The notes beneath the pieces are model-generated. The model did no database searches and was not told the DNA's origin. It saw only the letters and a list, made by a program, of their open reading frames with translations. From Crenarchaeota archaeon 13_1_40CM_3_52_17 (GTDB taxonomy: Archaea > Thermoproteota > Bathyarchaeia > 40CM-2-53-6), in the NCBI GenBank assembly GCA_001918745.1, contig MNGN01000035.1:1-35209 (forward strand): a stretch of DNA of 35,209 nucleotides, in the 5' to 3' direction. A program made the translations under genes and the position numbers. Position 1 is the stretch's first letter; each line of letters opens with the position of its first letter. Shown here piece by piece: positions 1-7,116 of this stretch.

Positions 1-1005
1 AGCCTAGTGATCGGGCTTTCCAACAATCTTGCGCTCGTGGGCGGTGCCCACGGATTGGAAGGCTTGGCAGCAGCTATGGTAACGGTTGCCTCGTTGACGA
101 TGATCACGGATCTTACAGTTGTGACCAATCGTGGGGTTGGCATGGGTGGATTTGATCTGGCGAACCTAGGAGGGTATGGGGTTGGCATAGTCCTCGGTGT
201 CGCGTTCAGCAGCATCTTCGCCGCTGACCTCGGCGCGAGTTTCCTAGTCGTCTCTGCTATTCTCGGGGTCTCAGCTGTCGCTGTATTTCTCATCCTTCGT
301 GAACCTGCACACGTAGCGCATGAACAACGAAGTCTGAAACAGATGTATTCTAGCCTCACAAGCGATGTAGCGGCTATCCTTCCGGTATGGTTCGCTCTCA
401 CGGTGGTTCTGGGATTCTACATCTTCTTGCCTAGGCTTGCCGCGAGGATGGGAAAGACAGATCTTTCACAGGCTGCACTCCCCATTCTTCTCGGGCTCGT
501 ACTTCTCGGGGCAGGGGCTCTCTTGTTCGGGCGGTTGTCTGACAAAATCGGCCGTACCAAGACAATGGCCCTGGGTGCTTTAGGTGAAATAGGGTTCCTT
601 CTAGTTCTTCCGGAGGTTTTCGGGCCGCTGGTCAGCATTCCTCGCGGCACATCTTGGGTTGACTCCTACAACATAGTCGGACCCATCGTCATTGTTGCTG
701 GATTCTTGTTCTTTCTCGGGTCAGCATTGGTCCCTTCCATCCTTGCGTTCATCGGGGACAAGGCAGCTAAGGAATTTCGGGGTTCAGCTATGGGATTGTA
801 CAGCCTCATGCTAAGCGCAGGAATAGCCGCCGGCCTCGTACTAGCCGGAATAGCCGACGACCTAGGTGGTGTCCAGGCGGTCTTCTACTCTGCCGCCATA
901 ATTTTCTCAGGCCTAAGCCTGACTAGCGGATACCTTCTGTACCGCAACAGGCAACTTGAGAACTCAGCTAGTATCGTCAGCAAGACTCCCGGCACTTCAG
1001 GCTAG
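1..1005 (+). CDS. MFS transporter, C-terminal part (cut by window start)
   Basis: Membrane carrier of the major facilitator superfamily; substrate unknown. The reading frame is open through the left edge, so the gene begins outside the window and only about 335 C-terminal residues are seen. There are roughly nine hydrophobic segments. The family's cytoplasmic loop signature appears after the middle of the fragment as GRLSDKIGRTK, which fits the conserved D-x-x-G-R-[RK] loop between two helices. The last helix ends in YLLYRNRQLENS followed by a short polar tail, so the C-terminus is complete. The neighbouring nuclease-like gene follows on the same strand after 65 bases, and nothing links the two functionally. 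Family call firm, specificity open. Confidence 0.85.
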   Translation, partial: SLVIGLSNNLALVGGAHGLEGLAAAMVTVASLTMITDLTVVTNRGVGMGGFDLANLGGYGVGIVLGVAFSSIFAADLGASFLVVSAILGVSAVAVFLILREPAHVAHEQRSLKQMYSSLTSDVAAILPVWFALTVVLGFYIFLPRLAARMGKTDLSQAALPILLGLVLLGAGALLFGRLSDKIGRTKTMALGALGEIGFLLVLPEVFGPLVSIPRGTSWVDSYNIVGPIVIVAGFLFFLGSALVPSILAFIGDKAAKEFRGSAMGLYSLMLSAGIAAGLVLAGIADDLGGVQAVFYSAAIIFSGLSLTSGYLLYRNRQLENSASIVSKTPGTSG

Positions 1006-1070
1006 AGGGTTTCCTCGAAAGAAATCTCGTAAGAGATAAGTCTTCTAGTTTCTAATGCATTCTGGTCTTC

Positions 1071-1817
1071 TTGACAGAGTATTCCGTCCATACTACTCGC
1101 GTGGCAAGGAAGTTCGAATGGTTTGGAATGACGGTAGTCAAACGGTACTTGACGAAGGACAAAGATAGCAGGGATCTTCGGGACGTGCATTCCAACCCGG
1201 AGTTCTACGATAAGGGCATCGATCTAATTCTCAATCTGCCAAACGCCCAGAAGAAGACAATCGATCTCAAGGTTGACTCATACATTGGGTCTGATCCATC
1301 CCGTAAGATAAGAGGTCTATGCAATCCAGACAGTGGTTTCATCCTACTTGAAACTATCAGCCAGCTCCAATATGATAGATCGAGAAAGGTTTCATCAAGT
1401 GGTACTCTGCCCGTTAGACAAAAAGCAGATGTCCCCGGCTGGTTCTTTACAAGCTCTGCCGATGAGGTCTATTACTATTTCCTCGCCCTGCTCAACACAG
1501 AAACCCAGCTAAACCCACTCTACGCGGAATACGTGGAACTCGTTAAGGGCAACCAACCAACTGACGAAGTTGAAAATCGTTTACTACGAGAGCTGCGTGT
1601 AGATCGAGACTTGTTGGTTAGCTTTTCACTTTCAGAGGCAAGGGCGTGGTATGACGCGGCCCCTGAGACCGTGTTTCATGGGTACGCTCCCGCTCCTAAC
1701 CCGGGGTATCTCACCCTTAGTAAGAGAGTTAAGCGCGAGCTATTCATATCAAACGGGATTGGGAAGAGTCATGGTTCTATCTTCTCATTGGTCAAACCGA
1801 GATCGGCGTCTATCTAA
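1071..1817 (+). CDS. PD-(D/E)xK nuclease-like protein, candidate restriction endonuclease
   Basis: A 248-residue protein that I do not recognise as a named enzyme. It shows the core of a PD-(D/E)xK nuclease: D51 in KGIDLIL, then D65-L-K67 in KTIDLKVDSY, followed by E94 in FILLETISQ and a GWFFTSSADEVYYYF segment (residues 123-137). Glu/Ser and GW...AD blocks of this kind follow the DxK strand in many phage and restriction nucleases. Its stop lies 28 bases from the stop of a convergent DNA methyltransferase, which supports a restriction-modification role. Start is TTG at 1071. The nuclease fold is inferred from the motif pattern. A phage-type repair nuclease is the main alternative. Confidence 0.6.
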   Translation: MTEYSVHTTRVARKFEWFGMTVVKRYLTKDKDSRDLRDVHSNPEFYDKGIDLILNLPNAQKKTIDLKVDSYIGSDPSRKIRGLCNPDSGFILLETISQLQYDRSRKVSSSGTLPVRQKADVPGWFFTSSADEVYYYFLALLNTETQLNPLYAEYVELVKGNQPTDEVENRLLRELRVDRDLLVSFSLSEARAWYDAAPETVFHGYAPAPNPGYLTLSKRVKRELFISNGIGKSHGSIFSLVKPRSASI

Positions 1818-1845
1818 ACCGAAGACGCTATCTTTCATCGACCGA

Positions 1846-2787
1846 TTACCACCATTTCTTACTGTACTTTAGCGGCGCTGTTTTCTCGTCGAGCGCTGGT
1901 TTTCTGAATACGTAGAGATGTTCGTGGGCGATCTTGTAGAAGTCGTAACTATGTCCCCGCCATCTCTGTCGAGTCGTCATCGTCTTGTGTTGAAGCTTGA
2001 TGATGTCCTCCTTGAGGATGAAACCCACGCTCAGAAACGCCTGCAAAACTCCAAGCGAGATTGGAATGTAATGTCGTCCCTTTCGTGTATCTCCAATGAG
2101 AACTCCACAGTATCGGTTGTTTTTCAAAACTCTGTATGATTCGGCCGCGACTTTCCGCATCGCATCGATATAGGCAGGAAGCTTCAGACGCGAGAGGTCG
2201 TCCAATATCCGCTTTCCACTGTACGAGATAATTCCGGCGTAAGGCGGGTGGGTCGCAATAAGGTCGACAGTCTCCCCACCGATCAAATCTAGGTTTCGCG
2301 CATCGCCCGCATAGGTTCGGGTCTCCACGATGCGTGGTCTATCAAGGGTATTGTAGTCAAAACTCAGACGGTCTTGCACTACCATAACGGCATCCGGGTT
2401 GACATCCACTCCAATCCCGTCTCGGCCGAGGAGTTTGCTCTCAACGAGAGTGGTTCCGCTTCCACACATCTGGTCGAGAACAAGCTCTCCAGGTTTGGAG
2501 TATTTTATGATCAAGTTTCGTGGTATGTAGGGGCTCCAATTTCCCCGATAATTACCAGAATGCGTCGCCCAGTCGCCTCTACTGGGAAAGCTCCAGACAG
2601 TAAATTCTTCTGGCTTGTAATCCTTCGGGGGCCCAAACTCCTTGATTCGCCAGGGTCGACCTATCTCGACATCCACGTTTTCTATTTTCACGTGGTGCTT
2701 CTCGGCGACGAACCTACGGTAGTCATCTTCGGTTACGAGCTGCATTCCCATCAGTTTCGGAGGGGTCGCCGTTTCTTGTACTTGCAA
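1846..2787 (-). CDS. DNA methyltransferase (N4-cytosine/N6-adenine type)
   Basis: SAM-dependent amino-methyltransferase acting on DNA bases. The SAM-binding motif I is DQMCGSGTTLVE (residues 105-116), preceded by the motif-X-like segment PRNLIIKYSKPGELVLD and followed by GRDGIGVDVNPDAV. The catalytic motif IV is THPPYAGI (179-186), a variant of the usual (S/N/D)PP(Y/F) with His in the first place. The order X-I-IV is a permuted arrangement, unlike the beta-class order IV-X-I. The start is TTG at 2787; ATG codons around residues 13-15 (LMGMQLVTE) are possible alternatives. It converges on the nuclease-like gene at 1071-1817 and probably protects DNA from it. Target sequence cannot be read from the protein. 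Confidence 0.85.
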   Translation of the reverse strand: MQVQETATPPKLMGMQLVTEDDYRRFVAEKHHVKIENVDVEIGRPWRIKEFGPPKDYKPEEFTVWSFPSRGDWATHSGNYRGNWSPYIPRNLIIKYSKPGELVLDQMCGSGTTLVESKLLGRDGIGVDVNPDAVMVVQDRLSFDYNTLDRPRIVETRTYAGDARNLDLIGGETVDLIATHPPYAGIISYSGKRILDDLSRLKLPAYIDAMRKVAAESYRVLKNNRYCGVLIGDTRKGRHYIPISLGVLQAFLSVGFILKEDIIKLQHKTMTTRQRWRGHSYDFYKIAHEHLYVFRKPALDEKTAPLKYSKKWW

Positions 2788-2861
2788 AATACCAGCCCAT
2801 AGCGCGTTTACTGTGCTAGATTAAACTTGATCAAGGGAAAGGCGCGAAGGGATCCTCTTCT

Positions 2862-3365
2862 TCATTGAATAGTTTTCTTGAGGCCTGGGATGACTTCTCC
2901 TGTGACCCATTGGACCCCAGCTCCAGATAGGACATAGGACCCCTTCTCGGCAATCAGTTTGCCTTCACGTTTCAGTTCACTCGCTCGTGCCCTCACGACA
3001 GCTCCGCTGGTGGTCTTCCACGAGGATCCCAGAAGAGTGCTCAGTTCGTCGTCGCCGAATGTTTTCGGATGGGTTGAATAAAGGACTAGTGCGAGCGCTT
3101 CTTTTGCTGACAGGGAATCCGCGGGGACAGTGAGATAGGGTCGTCCCTCTCCACTAAACTGCACTATTCCTCTCAGTAGGTCCGAGGGCTCGGAGGCTTC
3201 CAGGGTCTGGACTGGTTCCGGTCTCGCTGGTACCACTCCATCTTTGAGTCGTAAGCTCTCAACTAGATTCTCGAACTTCTCTCGGACATATTCGAAGTCT
3301 CCTTCAAGCTCGATTTCCTGGTCACGGGTCCGAATTCGGAACCTAAGCCGCTTCTCTTGGGACAT
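2862..3365 (-). CDS. Conserved hypothetical protein, probable winged-helix C-terminal half
   Basis: A 167-residue protein of unknown function. The first 45 residues, beginning with RLRFRIRTRDQEIELEGDFEYVREKFENLV, look like a small beta-hairpin plus amphipathic helix. A linker rich in Pro and Glu follows. Residues 85-160 (SAKEALALVLY...DDELSTLLGSSW...VVRARASELKREGKLI) read like a winged helix: a three-helix core with an ARASELKREGKL recognition-helix pattern and a short wing ending YVLSGAG. Start is ATG at 3365. It is next to the decayed TnpB but does not look mobile. A regulatory role is only inferred. Confidence 0.7.
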   Translation of the reverse strand: MSQEKRLRFRIRTRDQEIELEGDFEYVREKFENLVESLRLKDGVVPARPEPVQTLEASEPSDLLRGIVQFSGEGRPYLTVPADSLSAKEALALVLYSTHPKTFGDDELSTLLGSSWKTTSGAVVRARASELKREGKLIAEKGSYVLSGAGVQWVTGEVIPGLKKTIQ

Positions 3366-3469
3366 GATTGCGCTTCTAAGTATGCAACTGGCGGTCTATT
3401 TCGAGCTTTCCAATCCAATGTTGAGATGGGTGAAACTAAAGCTGGCTGAATGTAGAAATTTCTTACACC

Positions 3470-3480
3470 GGTTCTGTTAA
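3470..3480 (-). other. Shared terminal sequence of TnpB element (decayed copy)
   Basis: Read on the minus strand, this is TTAACAGAACC. The same 11 bases occur at 17953-17963 at the end of the intact TnpB gene, in both cases spanning the stop codon, and similarity between the copies stops just after it. It is probably the right end of the element, where a TnpB guide RNA scaffold would end. This is inference from two copies. Confidence 0.5.
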
Positions 3481-4684
3481 CTCTTTGTTAGTTGAGTTAG
3501 CTTCGGGGCATCGACTCCAGGGATTACCGCAGGCGTCGGGTTCCCCTTCACTGCTTCAACTGCTCCGCCTTGTGCCTCGATGATGGGAGGCCGGGAACGT
3601 GCGAACCTCACCCGTCCCTGCCGAGACAGGTTAACGGCTGCTACCATGTCCCGGTCCATTACTATTCGACATTTACCACACCAGAGCTTACGTCCCAACC
3701 TCCTGTCCGATTGGAGTCTCTCCCCGCATCTCGGACAAGACACACTAGAACCTCCGGTCTCACGCCTAGACAAACGAATGACTGGGAGTCCTATCCATCT
3801 GGCCTTATACTCTAATTGTCGCTGGGCCTCGCTGAAACTCCAGCTGTTCATTCTACCTCGATATTTTCTGTTTTGACCGTTTCCCTTCCGGTAGAGACAA
3901 CGTATGCCCTGACTGTTCTCCAGAACGATTGCTTGTCTTCGCTGGGCCGCCACTGCCACAATTGTCTTCGTGGCAGAGTGGAGGAGATGACTGGTCCTAG
4001 AAGTTCTACGCTCTCCATACTTCGACGTTATGCCCGTTCTTATCCTGGTATCCTCTCGTCTCAAAGAAGCGATCGCAGTGTAGTCTTGACGATTCTCACC
4101 GTCTCTGAGAGGTCGTGGTGACGAGTCTCTTGGTCGTTTCCAACCGTAAGATTACGAAGATTACGGTCCACGCCTACGGTAGACGCGCATTCTACTGTGA
4201 CAACGTCGCGGGCGATACAGAGGCTCAATCTCTTCAGGGTTAGGGTGAAAAGAACAAACTTTGACTCCTGGTTGAAAAATGACCTCTAACGTGTGCCTGG
4301 TTAAGGGTATGCTGAAACGTTTACCTCTCGATACCGGAATATGCAGGTATCCGTTCTCTATCTTGAACCCGTAGCAGGAGACAAGCTGTGGTTTGATCGT
4401 ATAGGTTCTTTTGTGGCGAACCCTCTCTTCAGAGACTTTTTTCTGGAAGCAAGTATGCCTGCTGCTCTGCTAATAGCGCAGAGCTTGTAACAACTGGGAG
4501 AGTCATAATGGGCAAGCTGATTATATGAGAGAAGTGAGAGTTTTCTCAGCGAAGACGCATCGTTCACTAGACCAATTCGGATGGAATCGTTGACCATCGC
4601 CCTGAACATCTTCAGTAATCCTAGAGCGGCTCGTGTTGGAGCGTAGTTCTGCCAGACAGATTTGACAGCCAAAAGGGTCAACAA
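3477..4684 (-). pseudogene. tnpB: TnpB (IS200/IS605 OrfB) pseudogene with three frameshifts
   Basis: Decayed RNA-guided nuclease gene of an IS200/IS605-type element. Four pieces in different frames line up in order with the intact TnpB at 16697-17956. 4684-4405 gives the helical N-terminal part (LLKMFRAMVNDS, SYNQLAHYDSPSCYKLCAIS). About 4405-4240 gives the piece with SCYGFKIENGYLHIP. About 4240-4070 carries the RuvC-I segment STVGVDRNLRNLTVG. 4064-3477 holds RuvC-II (AIVLENSQGIR), the zinc finger CPRC...CGKC and RuvC-III (DRDMVAAVN). The shifts fall near 4405, 4240 and 4068, the last next to an in-frame stop. All catalytic positions survive, so the decay is recent or partial. No TnpA transposase is nearby. 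Confidence 0.88.
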
Positions 4685-4744
4685 CGAGAGTCGAAACCCA
4701 GTTCATAGGTTGGAGAGGTACCCGACGATAAGTTGGCCGAACCC

Positions 4745-4921
4745 TTACACCCATTTGCCGAGGATCTTCTTGCAATCTGGACAGAGTCCATGCCTTGAAA
4801 CCACCGTCATCTTACCACACCTTGCGCATCTTCGAGGGCCCCCTGCCTTTGTCCGAGGAGGCTGGTAGAATTTCCCTCTGAATCCAGGCGGTTTTACTGA
4901 GTATTTGGGTTTTCGAGGCAT
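4745..4921 (-). CDS. Small four-cysteine zinc-ribbon protein (58 residues)
   Basis: A short gene found by reading the gap between the TnpB remnant and the membrane protein. ATG at 4921 is preceded by a purine-rich stretch (GGTAGAAAGAGATTCG) that can act as a ribosome-binding site, and TAA ends at 4745. The product starts MPRKPKYSVKPPGFRGKFY, is strongly basic and Pro/Gly rich for 30 residues, then has CARCGK (C32, C35) and LCPDCKK (C47, C50), a compact CxxC-x11-CxxC zinc ribbon. It resembles ribosome- or nucleic-acid-associated archaeal zinc ribbons in composition, but I do not recognise the family. The alternative is a chance frame; the regular cysteine pattern argues against that. Confidence 0.6.
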   Translation of the reverse strand: MPRKPKYSVKPPGFRGKFYQPPRTKAGGPRRCARCGKMTVVSRHGLCPDCKKILGKWV

Positions 4922-5056
4922 CGAATCTCTTTCTACCCCCTTGGCCCGAGGTGGATAAGGCTCGAGTCGATAAAATGACCGGAATGATTATGAAAGAAAT
5001 ATTGGGGGTTGGATCTTCCAACTTCGTAGTCATGGCTTGATCTTAGCCGTGCTGAG

Positions 5057-5548
5057 CTAGAACTGGTCTTTGCTTATGGTTTGTTTGTGGGCGTTCTGGC
5101 CTTCTAGAGCGTGCACAACTGTCACTACCACTTTGACGGTCGGTATGAGAGCCATTGCGAGGAAAATCAGCGGGTATGCCCACGGTGCGCTTGCGAAGAA
5201 TCCGATGACCATTGATTGCATGACGCTGTAGAGGATGTATAGAGCCATCAGCTGGAAGACCCAAGCGAGGACCGGTGCGTAAGCCTTGTACGTCTTGTAG
5301 GTGTCCGATACGGCGTTGGCAAGTTGTGTTCCATATTTCAAGACGACCGCGGCAACTATTAGCCCGAGTGTAAAGATGACGAAGCTAGCAATGCTGAACG
5401 TTGTTCCTGGGACTAGCTGGGTGATTCCTGGGAAACCCAGGACAATGCTCTGGACCACAATGAGGACGATGATTCCCACGAGCAATCGTATGACAGAAGG
5501 CATTATGGGCCGAAAGCCGCCGAACGGGTCCTGTGTACTGGTCGGCAT
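5057..5548 (-). CDS. Small integral membrane protein, four helices
   Basis: About 163 residues if started at the ATG at 5548 (MPTSTQDPFGGFRPIMPS). An upstream in-frame start at 5587 would add 13 residues that do not look membrane-related. Four hydrophobic segments are visible: SVIRLLVGIIVLIVVQSIVL, a second around FSIASFVIFTLGLIVAAVVL, a third around YAPVLAWVFQLMALYILYSV, and a last one around WAYPLIFLAMALIPTVKVVV. A charged loop LKYGTQLANAVSDTYKTYKAY separates helices 2 and 3. The tail is cytoplasmic-like and polar. No catalytic residues stand out and I do not recognise the family. Confidence 0.75.
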   Translation of the reverse strand: MPTSTQDPFGGFRPIMPSVIRLLVGIIVLIVVQSIVLGFPGITQLVPGTTFSIASFVIFTLGLIVAAVVLKYGTQLANAVSDTYKTYKAYAPVLAWVFQLMALYILYSVMQSMVIGFFASAPWAYPLIFLAMALIPTVKVVVTVVHALEGQNAHKQTISKDQF

Positions 5549-5686
5549 CTCAAAACCACTTTTCCAAGAGATGACTAGCTTACCCACGGATTAGCCCGTG
5601 GCCTAACTCCCCGACGCCTCTCACCGTTACGCCGGGTGCATAGCCATGTCCCTTTGTCCCTATAGTGAGAAGGAGATGACTACCCG

Positions 5687-5965
5687 ATGGCCGAGCTGAA
5701 GGTATACCTGTCCGAGGAGCTGGACAAGAGATTCAGAAGGCTGGCTATGAACGTCTATGGGTATGGTAGAGGCTCCCTGAGCGAAGCTGCTGTCGATGCG
5801 CTTACGAAGTGGTGTGAGGGGCATGAGTCTGGCAAGCTGGACCAGACACCGAATGACGAGCCTTCGCATTCGAATTCGGATCCTGTCTCGCGCGCCGAAG
5901 AGCGGCCGAGCACTCCCTCATCCGAAAATCGAGAAAACTCTGGCTCTGCTCTCCCTACTAGCTAA
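5687..5965 (+). CDS. Ribbon-helix-helix (CopG/Arc-like) DNA-binding protein
   Basis: A 92-residue protein. Residues 1-45 fit a ribbon-helix-helix fold: an N-terminal beta strand (AELKVYLSEEL), helix A (DKRFRRLAMNVYG), a turn with YGRGSLSE and helix B (AAVDALTKWCE). The remaining 45 residues are a disordered Ser/Glu/Pro-rich tail. RHH proteins bind operator DNA as dimers through the strand. Start ATG at 5687 follows the purine-rich GAGAAGGAGATGACTACCCG, which contains a good Shine-Dalgarno sequence. No toxin-like partner is adjacent; the next gene is the YdeI-NUDIX fusion 87 bases downstream on the same strand. Confidence 0.75.
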   Translation: MAELKVYLSEELDKRFRRLAMNVYGYGRGSLSEAAVDALTKWCEGHESGKLDQTPNDEPSHSNSDPVSRAEERPSTPSSENRENSGSALPTS

Positions 5966-6052
5966 ACCCTATTGCCCTCCCTCTGGTTCGTCTGAGGCAT
6001 TCGGATCTCTTCCCTGGGAGATTGGACCCGCACGCCTGCCAAGAGTAAGAAA

Positions 6053-6820
6053 TTGAATTTTTCCTCGCGAGACAAGTGGCGAGCATGGCTAGCAAGGAAT
6101 CATCAAACTGCAAGAGAAATCTGGCTTCTCTACGATAAGAAACTCTCCGAAACACCACTAATTTCATACAGAGATTTCCTCGACCAAGCGGTTGAAGAGG
6201 CGATATGCTATGGCTGGATTGACAGTAGAGTCAAGCGAATCGGCCAAACAAGACTTGGTGTACGATTTACTCCGCGTAGGTCGAGAGCCAATTGGTCGAA
6301 GTACAACAAAGCGCGTGCGCTGAACCTAATTCGTGATGGTAAGATGAGAAAAGCTGGCATGGACGTTCTATGGACAGAATGGACGAACGAGAATGTGGAC
6401 AGAGACCAAAGTCATAGAAGAACGATCGCTGACTGCGTGGATGGAATCTTGGTGGAGAGGAAAAAGTTCCTCGTAGAAAAAAGGCGAGATGACGACGATG
6501 CGGATCCGGGATTGATAGAGATTCCCGGCGGTCACGTGGACCCCGGTGAGACCTTGGAGTATGCTTTGAAACGAGAGATGAAGGAAGAACTCGGAGTCGA
6601 CGTCGAGAAGGCTAAACTTGTACAGAAGAGTCTGGTCACAGCGACCAATGGCGAGAGACAGAGAATTCACTACTTCCACGTGGAGAAGTGGAATGGTAGA
6701 ATCCGGTCCACAGAGGCAGAGCGAGTGTATTGGGAATCTAAGATTTCCAATCTCAGCATTATCCCAGACAGAAGAGCCGTTCGGAAAATCCTGAGAGTTC
6801 AAGGCGACGATAGCGAATAG
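6053..6820 (+). CDS. YdeI/OmpD-associated-like domain fused to NUDIX hydrolase
   Basis: A 255-residue two-domain protein in a single open frame. Residues 5-105 match the YdeI/OmpD-associated family (often annotated bacteriocin-protection) through RAWLARNHQTAREIWLLYDKK, EEAICYGWIDSRVKRI, FTPRRSRANWSKYN and GKMRKAGM. Residues 120-250 are a NUDIX hydrolase. The Nudix box at 160-182 is complete: G160, E166, R174-E175, E178-E179 and G181 fit GX5EX7REUXEEXGU. NUDIX enzymes cleave a nucleoside diphosphate linked to another moiety; the substrate here is unknown. Start is TTG at 6053. I do not know this fusion as a standard architecture. A frameshift fusing two neighbouring genes is possible but there is no sign of one. 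Confidence 0.85.
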   Translation: MNFSSRDKWRAWLARNHQTAREIWLLYDKKLSETPLISYRDFLDQAVEEAICYGWIDSRVKRIGQTRLGVRFTPRRSRANWSKYNKARALNLIRDGKMRKAGMDVLWTEWTNENVDRDQSHRRTIADCVDGILVERKKFLVEKRRDDDDADPGLIEIPGGHVDPGETLEYALKREMKEELGVDVEKAKLVQKSLVTATNGERQRIHYFHVEKWNGRIRSTEAERVYWESKISNLSIIPDRRAVRKILRVQGDDSE

Positions 6821-6928
6821 ATAGGCTGGGCCCTTTGCCAAACAGTCAGTTGCCGGCGGCGAATCCGGAGTTCAGCGCCCTTGAGAAGCTCCAGAGTTTA
6901 CAGAGGACAGCAGTTTAGCCCGGTACTT

Positions 6929-7116
6929 GTGAACACCCATTTCGAGGCTCAGTTAGTTTATGAGGCCCGAGTCTTGAAAATTCTCTTTCCCAACGTTTCC
7001 AAGGAAGACAATGGCTAGAGGAGCTGCGATATCTGAAAAGTCAAGTCAGAGCCGAAATTCGGTACTACATCGATGCTCGCAAAGCTGAGAGATTCAAGCT
7101 CAGCCTTTTCGAGCTA
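6929..7116 (+). other. N-terminal coding region of the VTC-CYTH gene, split by a -1 frameshift
   Basis: The VTC-like gene has no ATG, GTG or TTG between an in-frame stop at 6961 and 7117, yet the same frame from 7018 encodes EELRYLKSQVRAEIRYYIDA, which carries the E-x-(R/K)-Y first strand expected of VTC domains. A GTG at 6929 in another frame encodes MNTHFEAQLVYEARVLKILF and runs into TAG at 7016-7018, exactly where the other frame becomes sensible. A one-base deletion near 7012-7016 (true, or an assembly error) would join them into one N-terminus. CTG initiation at 7024 is the alternative. Confidence 0.6.

Noticed and set aside
2374-2802. 142-residue open frame on the plus strand
   Set aside because: Fully antisense to the DNA methyltransferase, with no motif or hydrophobic pattern and only a shadow composition.
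6368-6841. 157-residue open frame on the minus strand
   Set aside because: Antisense to the NUDIX half of the fusion gene, which has a perfect Nudix box.
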